In this document: positions 1 to 11,311 of the stretch, piece by piece | Numbering within the stretch: position 1 is the first letter of the stretch | How the letters are laid out: every line of letters starts with the position of its first letter | Source of the DNA: Adiantum capillus-veneris | Lineage: Eukaryota > Streptophyta > Polypodiopsida > Polypodiales > Pteridaceae | DNA length: 64,000 nucleotides | Direction of reading: 5' to 3' | Assembly (NCBI GenBank): GCA_014529385.2 | Contig: CM043960.1 | Location: forward strand, 34,930,896 to 34,994,895 | Program-made: the position numbers and the translations under genes | The notes under the pieces: generated by a model | What the model saw: only the letters and a program-made list of their open reading frames with translations | What the model was told of the DNA's origin: nothing | The model's database searches: none

Positions 1-59
1 ATCATGTCACGAAAAACCTCATGTGTGAGATAAGCATTATTAACCATTAGTAGGCGTTT

Positions 60-820
60 CCTAGGAAGAGCCCGATCACAACGAGTGCCCAAAACTCACA
101 TCCAGCAAAACAGGGTAATGATCCAATAGTTGCAAGGTGTAATCGATGTTGACCTCACACACAAATTCCTCATATTGTTGCAAATTAAGCAAATACTATC
201 TATCCAACCGTGCTCGATAAGAAGAGTGGACAGCATGCTCAAAAGTAAAACCAGAGGCATTTGGATGCAAATGTCGCCATAAATCAATCATCTGAGTAGA
301 AGCAAAAAGATTATCCCATTCTTGCTTTTCCACAAACAACATATGTGAATTGCCAGTAGTACTATCAGCCATCTTAGGCGTATTATTAAAATCCCCGCAA
401 AGGAATGCATTCAAGGTCCATGGGAGAGAAGAGACGTCTCGCCATAGAGCAGCCCTTTGTCCAGATGATGTATACGCATAAATGCCTCCAAATTCATACA
501 CCTGACCGTTCAACAAGCATTGAATCACCATCCAACGGCCATGCGGATCATGGCTGAAGCTCATGCTGAACCAGCATCAATAAACCTAAGTAATCTTGCA
601 AACCAGCATATGCAATCCAATAACCTACAAAATAAGAGCACTGACCAGCAAAGTCATGCTGGTTGTGTTCTTGCAAAACCACGATATCTGCCTTACATGT
701 ATGTACATAGTGCCAGGTCAATCGCCATTTATCAAGATTACATAACCCATGCACATTATATGAAATGTATTTAATGTGACTATGCATTGAAAACCATATT
801 AACAACGGCAAGAAAGACAT
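60..820 (-). pseudogene. LINE ORF2 N-terminus: apurinic-like endonuclease, broken
   Basis: This segment begins right after ORF1 in the same frame. It shows endonuclease landmarks: an N-terminal ISYNVHGL strand, ADIVVLQEH with the metal-binding Glu, then LCGDFNNTP (the GDFN motif), and near 110-130 a DHYPVLLDV stretch matching the catalytic SDHxP motif. A frameshift lies between the 548-820 and 196-564 segments, and a stop follows ARLDR at about 194-196. The enzyme nicks target DNA to prime reverse transcription. Reverse transcriptase would lie to the left, outside the window. Confidence 0.75.
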
Positions 821-823
821 GGA

Positions 824-2057
824 TTAAGTCGAGATGCCCATAGGGACATCTCCATCTGCCACATCCATGCCAGAACCCGTTTGCTGAGTCAAAGTAGGAA
901 ATTTATCCATAAAAACCGCTTGAGAAGTGGAAGCCTCACCCAAAAGTACATCCTTGTAAGAGTGCATCGCTTTTTCCCAAGCATCAATCAACGTGCGATT
1001 GTCATTGCAAGGAAGCTGCTTAAATGATACATTCTTGTTGGCGTTAACCAAAGGAACATAATTACGGGAGGAAGGTGGAGTACGAACTTTCACTGTCTTT
1101 TTAGGTACCACCCAAGAACCAACATCACTTGATGCAACATTTTTGCCTTTCCTTGCATTTACATTCCCAACCTCCGTAGACGGCAAATTTCTGTTCTTCC
1201 CTTTATCTGCAGTAGAAGTCACCTTGATAGGAGGGACTCCATTCGATTTAGCTTCTCAAACAGATTTGCCTATAGGGGTAGGGGAAGAGGAAGGCAAAGC
1301 CGAAAGAGGGGGCTGTAAAACAGGTTCAGGACATTCCGAATGCATGTGACCGACTTTACCGCATCGAAAACAAGAGTTAGCAAATTTGCCCCATTTGAGT
1401 TTAAAACTGCGCTTGCCCACCCAAGGATCCCTTGAATCCACCATAATTCCATCCGGGGTATGCATATCCGTATCCCACAGAATGCGAAACCTATTGGTGT
1501 TCGCATCCAATTTCGGAGGGCAAATCACCTTGCCAAGTTGAGCAGCCAACAAAGGAAGAAAATGCCTCCACGTGCGATGAAAATCAACAATTTCCACCCA
1601 CACAAGACATTTATGACGAATAAGACTTTGATAGTCCTTCGTCAGTGCCCAAGACAGAACATGAGTCATCTGCGTGCCAAAAAAGAGGGGAGACATCTCC
1701 AGTAGAAGGTTTCTAGCCTCAGTGTCTGCCAATAGTACCTCATAGAAACCCCGAGCACCAAAATAAACTCCTTGGATAGCCTGGCGTTTGAGAAAGGAAA
1801 TCAACCCACTGTGCGACGTCCTGCGCAACATGCATTTTGCCAGGCAAAAACAAAATGACCACATTCATGGCATATTGCGCTACGGGATCCATAAGATCTT
1901 GTACGGGAATTCGCACCTCAAGGGCAGGTGTTTGACCATTCCAGGCTTTACGGGCCTCTTCGAAGTCTTCATATAGACAACTTTTGATTTCCAAAGCACT
2001 TTCCGAAACACTGTCCATGGCTTTACGACGCTTGAAGACACACGGGAACTCTGACAT
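824..2057 (-). pseudogene. LINE ORF1 (nucleic-acid-binding protein), broken
   Basis: The frame opens at ATG 2057 (MSEFPCVF...), shifts by one base near 1850, and continues to a stop at 1256-1258. It stays open beyond that stop in the same frame to 824. A CCHC zinc knuckle, CFRCGKVGHMHSEC (CX2CX4HX4C), lies about 170 residues into the second segment. The part before it (HVLSWALTKDYQSLIRHKCLVWVE...) resembles the DUF4283-like N-terminal region of plant LINE ORF1 proteins. The C-terminal part is polar and Lys/Ser-rich. ORF1 proteins bind element RNA and form the transposition particle. One frameshift and one in-frame stop make this a pseudogene. Confidence 0.72.
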
Positions 2058-2189
2058 GCATCAACCAGAGCACAACCAAAAACTAAAGCAAAATACTTTT
2101 TTTTTTGTATTTTGTAAATTAGCTATTTACAGAATCCTCAAAGATATGTACATCTTCCACAATACACATACATCTACAAACTGAATATG

Positions 2190-2696
2190 CCGGAAAAACT
2201 GTACTCTGTAAGCAGCTGTAGGATGCCTGATTATGCTACTGCAGCCAGTCGTACCCAATGTAGGGAATCACACAAAATAACAGCACGCAGGCTGTTCTTT
2301 GTACAAAGTGTCTTCGCACAAAACTGTTGACTGTGCAGGCTGTCAGTGTACACATGTGCAGAGTCACACAGAGACTCAGGGCAACATGCACACACCCACA
2401 CACACACTGTCACGGCCACACACACGCTCTGAAGCAAACCACCAGCAGCAGAATGAACGCGACAGGCAGGTGCTGGTTGCTGCACAGAAGGGAACTGCTG
2501 TGGAAAGAAGCGAAGGACGCAGCTGCGGACTCACGTGCAGGAGCATATACACTCACAACAACAGGGATGCGTGCAGGGTAGTCCTGCCACCACAGAGCTT
2601 GAGAGTCGCGCGCAGGAGCAGATTTGCTTCCCTCCACACACACACACCAAGCACAATCAGACACCTACAAAACATACAATACACACCACGCGTGCG

Positions 2697-2727
<31 letters not shown>

Positions 2728-2753
2728 ATACACACTTCAATTGGTATCAGAGC
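2190..2753 (+). mobile_element. Copia-type LTR 3' end with tRNA-Met primer-binding site (remnant)
   Basis: At 2742-2753 the sequence TGGTATCAGAGC is the standard plant Copia primer-binding site for initiator tRNA-Met. It is preceded by 'at' and by an LTR end in CA at 2739, the same spacing as the two other Copia elements here. The LTR start is not defined; it may lie near 2190. The LTR body is full of CA and CG repeats. No gag start was found downstream, where a Gypsy-type LTR fragment begins at 2920, so this is a fragment. Confidence 0.6.
2690..2734. repeat. (CG)n/(CA)n microsatellite
   Basis: Alternating CG then CA run inside the Copia LTR remnant; a purine-pyrimidine alternating tract that could adopt Z-DNA. 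Confidence 0.9.
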
Positions 2754-2919
2754 CACAACGACGATCGACGCACGCGTGATGGCTTTTCGACAAGACGCAA
2801 AAGCGCATAACTCAACTTGAGGTTGGCAGAAACAGATCCAGTACGATAGAACTAGATTGAGGTGGATCGATCGCATCGGATGGAGATTAGATGGATCTCC
2901 GAACATTACATGTGCAGCT

Positions 2920-3062
2920 TGTCAGGTCTAGGGTAAGACCGAGTAGGCCAAGGCCCAGGACGGAGCCATGCGGTGAAGGGGGTCCTATTATCAGCAAGGT
3001 AAGACCTATATAGGGCGTGGTCGAGTGGAGTGTTGTAGGCTCTAGTCCCCTTAGTCTTATAT
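2920..3062 (+). repeat. Gypsy-type LTR fragment, 5' end
   Basis: It starts TGTCAGGTCTAGGG and can be aligned by eye with 8469-8612 (TGTCAAGCCTAGGG...). Shared blocks are GGAGCCATGC, CCTATTAT, CCTATATAGGGCG and CTCTAGTCCCCT. Similarity ends near 3062, so this is the first 140 or so bases of an LTR whose relative lies at 8469. CTATATAGGG is a possible TATA element. Confidence 0.6.
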
Positions 3063-3823
3063 TGGTTTTGGAGCTCAAGGGAGGGATGAGCTATGGAGGA
3101 GGGGGGAGCCTTGCATGGCTTTTGCATGCGTGGTTCCAACATTGTTGGGAAACAAGCAAAACGAAACACCTCTATAGCGATGTCACCCAAGAGCGTTGAA
3201 AGAGCACTACAAGAACACCAAAAGCTTTGGAAAATCCCTTTGAAACACCACAAGTCCAACAAGAGTAGTCCCCTTGGGAATTTGCTGGCCGTTGTGCACC
3301 CAAGAGACTATGTCACATAAGAGCAAAACCCTGCCAAAGCATGGATTTACAGCACATGCCGACCAATGCATATGAAGACAAGGGACTCCCCTTTCACCAT
3401 TGAACATCACAAATCCACAACTTCAACATCAATTCCACAATTCATAGATACATGCCCTCCCAATATGCCTGCATACAATTTGCCACAAGGCTGCCATAGC
3501 CATAATCCTGCAGAGAATTAGTCGTAACCTGAAGAGCACGACTCCAATTGGGGCACTTTAAAGCTTGAGAGAAAGATTGAAAATTGACCGGTGAGAAAGC
3601 TGAAGATGACCAAATTTGAATCTACATGCTGCTACATGCAAAATTAATGCCAACAGGGAGCTGTCTTGACACGACTACACGTAGAGTAGGCAAGGCGGGG
3701 GCAAAAACTGCAACATAAACCATCAAGGAGGCACAACGAGCTCAAACCTGAAAAATTATGGAGTTTGGCTGAACTTTTTTAATTTTGTACATGAGTTTAA
3801 GTTATATACAAGTCTCACTTCAA

Positions 3824-3885
<62 letters not shown>

Positions 3886-4615
3886 GCTTGGGCCGTGAAG
3901 GAGCTTGTGGAGGTCCGGATGGAGAAGGCTGTGTGCAGGGCGGCTATGCAAGAACAAGATGAGGAGAGAAGAACGTGTGCAAGGCCTCTTGTGTCGGGGA
4001 GCAGTCAAAAGTCGACCACGACAAAATTGCACAAGGGTGAGCTCATTGGGGTCGCATGGGCAAGCTAGTGACTTGTCGTCATTACACCGCAGACTTACAA
4101 GCTCTCGAACTCTCTCTCTTGTTGGTTTTCTCTGTGTATAGTCTGCCACATTCACTACTGCTGTTTTTTTTCTCCTTCTCACCTTAAGTGGATTCCCTAA
4201 GTTGGGCACCCTATCCCCATAGGGGTCGTACCCACGACCACAGATGTTAAAAGTTGTTCAACAAGATGGTGCACAGCTTGACACTCTACCAACCGACACC
4301 AAGGAGCAGAGTGGAAGCTCAAAAACTGCAACCATACCCTCGCATGCACTCACAATAGAATTATCACACGGATACACCATGCAAGGCATGCGAGCATTAA
4401 AATTACAGCAAGATGATGGAGTGGCATGGCCATCTATTTCACGCATGCAAGTCATGCTCCTTGATGGTCCTGGCCTCAAGCATGTATGGCATGGCCATCA
4501 TGGGGCTTGGTTCTCGGCGGCCCAAGGCCAAGGAAATTTTGGCAAACAGCCTTGGCATAATTCAAAATCGCCAAAGGTAAGATTATTGAACTTGGTTTTT
4601 CTACATAAGCAAGGT
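3063..4615. other. Non-genic stretch with a (CT)n tract
   Basis: No supported gene. A (CT)n run of about 56 bases spans 3828-3883. The short open frames around it are low-complexity or lack any recognisable domain. Confidence 0.6.
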
Positions 4616-5180
4616 GCTGCAGGCCGAGGACAAGTGACGAGGCAAACATTATCGATGTCTTTTTGACAAAAATGTGTTGCATTAATATGAAGGGAGGCCA
4701 TTTGGCAAGAGCACTTAACGAGGTATGCAATTGCTTTCTTATTGAGCATGTGCTTGTTCGCTATAGCATGCAATAGGTGTGCGTACTGCCATAGCAGCTT
4801 CTTACATGAACATGCAATTTAAGTATTAGCAAAGACTAAATATTGGTGTGCAAACAAAAATCAAGCAAGGCGTGACTTTGCACCGGTTTTCATCTACATA
4901 TGCTGCAGGCCGAGGACAAGTGACGAGGCAAACATTATCGATGTCTTTTTGACAAAAATGTGTTGCATTAATATGAAGGGAGGCCATTTGGCAAGAGCAC
5001 TTAACGAGGTATGCAATTGCTTTCTTATTAAGCATGTGCTTGTTCGTTATAGCATGCAATAGGTGTGCGTACTGCCATAGCAGCTTCTTACATGAACATG
5101 CAATTTAAGTATTAGCAAAGACTAAATATTGGTGTGCAAACAAAAATCAAGCAAGGCCTGACTTTGCACCGGTTTTCATA
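4616..5180. repeat. Tandem duplication, 286-bp period, two copies
   Basis: Unit 1 (4616-4901) and unit 2 (4902-5180) both start GCTGCAGGCCGAGGAC and run to CACCGGTTTTCAT. By eye only three differences were seen: TTATTGAGC/TTATTAAGC, TTCGCTAT/TTCGTTAT and AAGGCGTGAC/AAGGCCTGAC. The upstream flank also shares CTACATA with the unit junction. The near identity means the duplication is recent. Confidence 0.92.
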
Positions 5181-8120
5181 ATAGAATCATGGATTCTCCT
5201 CATGCAACACTTCGTCCATAGTACCATATTACCTTGACTCGGTACGATCTTCACATACATGCAAAGCCTGCGCTATCTAAGGGCAATGTCCGAAGCAAGG
5301 CTTCCTTTTTTCATGTTTATGGTATAATACCTACTCACAGTCTGGAGTATGCTATGAGCATATTGCTTTGTGGAAGCTTTACCACTATATGGCATGACCA
5401 TTCAATGGGTGATGCTATTATATCTAACATAAGTTCTAGGCAAATGTGCTCGGCATGGCCGACCACTTTTTACAGCTTGAGAAGCCGATAGGGGTTTCTC
5501 TATTTTGGTGTTCTAGATTTGCATTTTTTGCTAAGATATGATTCCTAGGAAAACTTTTCCAAAGTTTCTGTCGATCAAGACAAATCCATATGGTCAAGGA
5601 CATCAGTAAACAAGCCAAGCAGATACAAGGTACATACCTTGCAAGTACTTTTTTGCTTTTCAATATGACGAACAATTCTACACGATTGAATGCTCGACAA
5701 GGTTGAATTTTATTTGCACTGACATCTGCCAGTTGGCAAGCGTATCTGTAGCTATGAGCAATGGTAGCATCCAAAGTGGGGCTACTGAGATGTATCATGC
5801 AAAGACAACACTTCCCACGTATGAGCATATGAACTTGGGGGGGGGGACTTGGCAAACATCTACAGGTTATTTCATTATGTGCCAAGCCGGCGTATATGGT
5901 GCATACGACAGATTCAAGCGAGTATTTATTTTGAAAACTCGTGAACTCGCCAGAGGAGAGCAACCAGGTTAGATAATTTCAAGTTTTCTTGTTTTTTTAC
6001 ATTTTAATATTTAAGTTGGCCATGATTGCCTATTGTACAAAGTGCTTTGACAACATTCATGAGAAGCAAGGCTTCTAATCCATGCCAAAAGCTTGCCATT
6101 GATTTGGATTCAATGACGTTGGCACACAATTGTGGCACTTCGGCAAAGTAACAATATAAGCTCACAATTCACGTATGACAATGATGAATTGTGATGTATG
6201 CATCTTTGCTTGTGCCAGACACTTTTGGTATTGGTTCAATCTATAGGGGCCATCATTATCACCAAGGGCAACACCTCTGCATGCATGACATGCCAGCGAG
6301 GTAGACAAAATTTCACCTCATTACCGTTCACGCTTCCGCTATAACGCCAACTATCCTGTCAAGGACGAGGTAAGTTATTGATGTCTTAAAACATTTTCAT
6401 TTATTTTTATTCACACGCAAAGTGCCACACTTAAGTCACCCTGGTACAGTCATGACCACATACAAGGTAGGGGGCCAAGATGTGACTTATGTTACTTCTC
6501 TCCTATGAGAGCGTTGTACAAGCACAATGTTGTACACTTTTAGGATAAGCTATGCCATAGCCATTGTCTACGCAAGGGCATATGCAAGGGGACATTCAAC
6601 ACAATAGAATAAGGAATTTTTCAAACTAAAATTAAGCATGATTTTACTAAAATCTTTCTATGTCAATATGATAACAGGAAGGTCTAACAGCCATCTATTT
6701 TAGAATGGCTAAGAGCCATTAGTTTATAATCCATTTGTGATTGTTTTCAAGATCGAACAATTCTATCCACTTGAGTACCCATCGATTCTAATGGACAAGC
6801 AAGAGTTTTCCATTACTGATTTTTTGGGTGTTATTTTAGCACTACATACTTTAAGTGTGAAGATCAAGTTGAGTTTTTGAAAGTCTTAAACTCATATAGG
6901 CTTATCTCTACCAAGGTATATAGAATGGTCAATTCTTGGAACCTTCACACTTGTACTTTCAAGGAAAGAAGTCTATAAGCTGCCAAGGGGTAGCAAAAAA
7001 TTTAAACTTCCAAAGGGTTTGGATTGCAAAGGCAACACCAAGGGTTACATGTGCAATACTACTTGAATTTCACTAATTTTCAAATTAGTGTTCCTAGGCC
7101 TTTGTAAGAGGGAAATTTGGGCAGGTGCACATGACTACGGTTAAGCGAACACTATGTTCAACCTTCAGGTACGCATCTGATTTGGTTTTGTTTCTTTTTG
7201 TTTACTTTTCCAAGTAGGATGCATAAACCTATATGTTTTCATGCATTTTTATCTTTAAGAGACATGACAAGGTCATGTAAGAGCAAAGTATTTTGGACCG
7301 TAATGTTCAATATACCTTCTATTATGCAATTGTGGACCTACATGTATGGTTTTCTTTGGCACATGTTGTCACGTGGGATACAACATGGTCTAGGAACTCA
7401 AGGAGCTCGATTTAGCTAGTGTGGAGTAAGGGTAATGAGAGTCCCTCTAACTCACGTCAAAGAGTGTTTGCAGTTGTCTCCACACACAAGTACATCTCGT
7501 ACTTGGATATCCTTATCTGAGACATATTCCACATGTGGAAAATACGAGTCTCTGGGACTGAAATTGGTGCCTACTATTTCAATTATTTATCGCGACAAAG
7601 TCCCTAGGTGCTAGTCAAATTTGTTTTATAGACCATTTTGAGCACGACGTACTAGGAACAATTTCAGTGGCAAGAAATTGTTAGATACCTATTTAGACTT
7701 GTTAAGGTACAAGTGTTCCCAAACAAAATTAACCGATGGTTGTTTATATATATAGCAAGGCTATGTATTATGAATGAAAATGTTTCATTATTTATACCTA
7801 GATGTGACTTATGTTTCATCGTCTATTACAGTTCGAACATCTTAGCAAGGCTTGTAAATGATTGCCGTAGACAATATTTAGTTTCCATTCAGAACTATTT
7901 ACACTCCTCTTCCATGTGTGCTATGAGCATCATATTCACCATAAGTATGGGCAAGTATAATCATGGATATGAAAGTTCAGATCTGTTCTAACCATAAGGT
8001 CAAGCATTTTTGCGACTAGGTTTAGTCTCTTCATGTGTAAGTTAGGTTCTCAACCTTGAACACTAGTTATGGTGGGGTTGTCTACTAATTCAATACAATA
8101 CCAAGTCAAGGACTTAAGTT
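5181..8120. other. Non-genic AT-rich stretch
   Basis: No domain or long frame was recognised on either strand. It could be decayed internal DNA of the Gypsy-type element whose LTR starts at 8469, but nothing in the sequence proves that. Confidence 0.5.
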
Positions 8121-8468
8121 TTGTTGATGAGTTACGTTAGCCAGTTACTTTTATGGAAAGTGAAACAAGGTACTCTTTTTGGGTACATCTTAGTTGTGAT
8201 AATTCATTTGAATACTCAAGTGAGTTGTAAATGGAGTCTACAAGCTATGTTGGTTATGGGCTGGTTAAACAAGATGGTTGCAAAGGACAACAATTTGGAA
8301 AATCAAGATGTTATGCTTGATTTCATTGAACCTTCTACTGAACCATGTTCCGGTCCAACAATAGCTGAATCCATGAGGGATGCCACTGTGGAGAACTATT
8401 AGTGTTCTTATGAAGATACAACCACTTTTGTTTTTGAGGACAAAAATGCTTCTCCAAAAGGGGAGTAA
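8121..8468 (+). pseudogene. Possible C-terminal remnant of a Gypsy polyprotein
   Basis: An open frame of 93 codons stops at 8400 and the frame then continues to FEDKNASPKGE and a stop at 8466-8468, directly before the LTR start TGTCA at 8469. The purine-rich AAAAGGGGAG immediately before the LTR fits a polypurine tract. Many plant Gypsy polyproteins end just before the 3' LTR in this way. No catalytic domain is left, so the call rests on position and the LTR. Confidence 0.4.
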
Positions 8469-8625
8469 TGTCAAGCCTAGGGTGAGACGGGCAGGCCAAG
8501 GGCTAGGATGGAGCCATGCACTCAAGGGGGCCCTATTATTAGCAAGGCAGAGCCTATATAGGGCGTTGTCAGGTGGAGAGTTGCAAGCTCTAGTCCCCTC
8601 AGTCTTACTTAGCCCCTCTTGAGGA
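8469..8625 (+). repeat. Gypsy-type 3' LTR, at least its 5' part
   Basis: It begins TGTCAAGCC after a purine-rich tract and aligns with 2920-3062 (roughly three quarters identical by eye). It contains CTATATAGGGCG, a possible TATA element. The downstream end of the LTR was not located; it may run on past 9000. Confidence 0.6.
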
Positions 8626-10507
8626 TGTGGGATCTTCCGAGAGAATCAAGGCATCTGCAAAGATTGTGAGCTTGAGAAGAAGGCAAAGAGCGAAGCATGA
8701 CAGTGCTACTCATTCCTTTTTGTCTTGGGTGTATACACACCCTCTCAATTGGGAAAAATTTGAAATTGAAGAAACTTGAAGGCAAGCATTAGATAGCACT
8801 GTGAACTTGAAGCATTGGAAAGCTTGCAAAAGCTTTGGGAGCCTTAGGGATTTGAAGGAAAGGTCATCAAGAAATGGAAAGAAAATTTATGCAGTGGGAT
8901 GGAGTTTCGTTAAAGCTCTTGAGGGAGAAATTGTCAGTGTGTGTGGAGTGCACACACTCACAAGTTTTTTGATAGAGAATAGAGAAGCCAAATTTTCTCT
9001 TCTTTAAAGGTGTGTATACACACAGATACACTCGGAAGATAGAAGAAGCGAGGAATAGAGACCGAGAGAGTTTGAGATTTTTTGGCAAGCGCATCCTCGA
9101 CCTTGGACATGGTAGTTCAAGGTCGAGGTGAGAGAAGGACGTACACTCTTAGCGCACCTACGTGCACATACACAAACGTCTGCAAATAGGTGACGAGTAA
9201 GAGCAGGCATTCGTCGGCATTGGTTAGACATCCTCTAGTGGAGGTTTCTTCTCGACATCAAATTTTGAGATCAGCTTCTCAGCATCGGCTTTCGACAATT
9301 TTTCTTCTTCGCTTTGTATTGGCGGCTCGGCCTCGGCTTCGAGCATCGTCGGCTATGACATCGCTGCTTTCATTTGATGGCAAAAGGTGGCATTGAGCAC
9401 TTTCCTGGCCTCGAGTGATAGCAATTAGGCTCTCCTCTGGCATAGCCTTGCCATCAGCTTTCTTCCCTCGACCATTCCAAAGCAAATTTGCTCTGAAAGA
9501 CATTCCCCGACATCCCGACTTCTCGACTTTGACTTTGCACGCGACATGCAAGCAAGAGCGGCATCGGCTCTCCTCTAGCCCCCATCCAAAGCGTCCTGGC
9601 TGTGACATAGTCTCCACCTCATTTTGGCTTTGACGATACACCCAGTTTCTAGCTTCAGCATCACACACTAGTGCATAGCAGCTCCGATGGACCATTCCAC
9701 GAGTGCGGCTCTTGGATGGTGATTTGTTTTTGATTGATTTGCTTTCTGACCGATGAGGTAGTGTGCCAGATTCTCAACCATTTTTCTCATAGTTTGCGCT
9801 TTCTTGCAGTGCAAACTATGTATGATTGTGTGGGGCATTCAAGAGAGCACTTTTTAGCATGGTTTTTTTATGTAGTTTCATGCTGTGTATGCATGTGAGG
9901 ATATAGCTTGAGCTAGGTACAACTCGTAGATAGCAAGTTCACAAGTTTACAATTGTTTTGGCTAGGTATCGCCACTTGTTTAGGAGTGAGCCACTTTGCC
10001 AGGGTTTTGGCACTGTATATATACCATTTGCAGATCTGTTTACTGAGACACTGAGTGTTTGTCTATGCTTTATGCAATTTTTTGAGTTTTCACTCAATTT
10101 TCATGGAAAAATCTACCGAATAGTTCCCAGATTATCGCCATGTTTTATGCATATTTGTAGCTTTACTCTCTTATGGTTTAGTGGTCGAGTTTCACTCCCA
10201 CTTTGACATGCTTTGTCAGCTTCAAAACAATTTAGTGTTCTTGTACCCACTCTCACAGGAGTGAGGATTGCATATGCTCGTGTGGCTATTGGCTTTGCCA
10301 ATCACAGGTTTCATAGGTTTTTTGTAGATTTTTTGCAAGCAGTTTATCTTGTGGAATGCTTTTTGAGCTAGTTTGCTCACTACTTGCGCATATGGTTATG
10401 CACTTTATGCTCAATTGAGTTGTTTGTCCCAAATTGTATGCTTGCAGATATAGCAGATTGTGGAGTTAACTTTATGTATATGTGAGCATTGGTTTTGATG
10501 TGTTTGA
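8626..10507. other. Non-genic stretch left of the Gypsy element
   Basis: No supported gene. Loose repeats of a phrase like GTGGTCGAGTT...CTCCCACTTTG occur near 10180 and again in the 72-bp repeat at 10508. Palindromic GTGTATACACAC occurs near 8728 and 9010. Confidence 0.5.
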
Positions 10508-10579
10508 TCATGGGTTTCATGATTGTGTAGTGGTTGAGTTATCTCCCACTTTGTTGCCAATTTTGACATGGTTTATGGT
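10508..10579 (+). repeat. 72-bp direct repeat, left copy, abutting the Gypsy 5' edge
   Basis: It matches 26705-26776 at 70 of 72 positions (differences GTAGTGG/GTACTGG and GGTTGAG/GGTCGAG). It ends exactly at the base before the left LTR. Gypsy elements normally duplicate only 4-6 bp of target, so this is unusually long. Confidence 0.9.
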
Positions 10580-11067
10580 TGGAATTGGAGCTGATCTCCT
10601 AAGATAGCTAATTCCAGCGTTAGAAGATTTCGGCTACTGATGATGTATTAGTTTAGACAGTCGACTGGACAAAGAATCAAAAATTGAACTGGAATTTATC
10701 TACTGGAATGAGAACTAGACTACGTACTGAGAGTAATATTCAGATTCAGATTCAAAGTACTGAATACAGAGTAAGTGTATAACTGGAATATCTGTCGTGA
10801 TTGGAATTACAGATTAAAGATTACAATGAGTATGATATGATTTACAGATAGAGTACAGCCGACAACAACTGCCAATGATTGACAACTCAAGCACAAATGC
10901 TGCCAAAATGCTAATCCGACTATGCTCAAGACTGTGCTAATCCAAATGCCAACCCGATTACAATGTAATGGGTTCTATTTATACATCTTGGGTTTACCAT
11001 AGAAATTACTGACTAATTCGCTGCCCGTCTCATAAGAGAACGTTCCCACTTAGTGAAACTGTCTACA
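10580..11067 (-). repeat. Gypsy 3' LTR (left)
   Basis: On the plus strand it runs from TGGAATTGGAGCTG to GTGAAACTGTCTACA. It pairs with 26209-26704; roughly 30 differences were counted by eye. It lacks a 9-base piece (CAGCCGTCT) found near the end of the right LTR. Confidence 0.93.
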
Positions 11068-11090
11068 TCCTTCCCTTCTTTCTTGAATTT
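11068..11090 (-). promoter_or_regulatory. Gypsy polypurine tract
   Basis: On the minus strand AAGAAAGAAGGGAAGGA sits directly against the 3' LTR. It is the expected plus-strand DNA priming site. Confidence 0.75.
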
Positions 11091-11311
11091 TGGCAAGATT
11101 TCAAAATTTCTGAAAAATTCCCCTGTCTGATTCTGATTTGAAGCTGAAAAATCCACCGTCTGCTTCTGATGTTGGGGATTGGACTTGACCAATGATAGAG
11201 TGGCCATACAAAGATTGCGAGAGGCAGCTGAAAAGGCCAAGGTAGAGCTCTCATCGTCTACACAAACTGATATCAACCTTCTAGCTGAGGAAGAAAGGTG
11301 GCCACTGAATT

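Larger units (their letters stand above)
1..2057 (-). mobile_element. LINE-type non-LTR retrotransposon, 5' part, decayed and cut by the window edge
   Basis: Read on the minus strand, the order is an ORF1 with a CCHC zinc knuckle (about 2057-824) followed by an apurinic endonuclease of the exonuclease-endonuclease-phosphatase fold (about 820-60). That is the usual order of plant L1-like LINEs, where reverse transcriptase follows; here it would lie beyond position 1. No reverse transcriptase or poly-A tail is visible. Stops and frameshifts break both reading frames, so this copy is dead. The left boundary is outside the window; the right boundary is unknown but lies at or beyond the first ATG at 2057. 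Confidence 0.8.

Noticed and set aside
2190-8625. One Gypsy element bounded by the LTR pieces at 2920 and 8469
   Set aside because: The two LTR pieces agree for only about 140 bp, no primer site follows the left one, and no polymerase domains lie between them, so a single element cannot be claimed.
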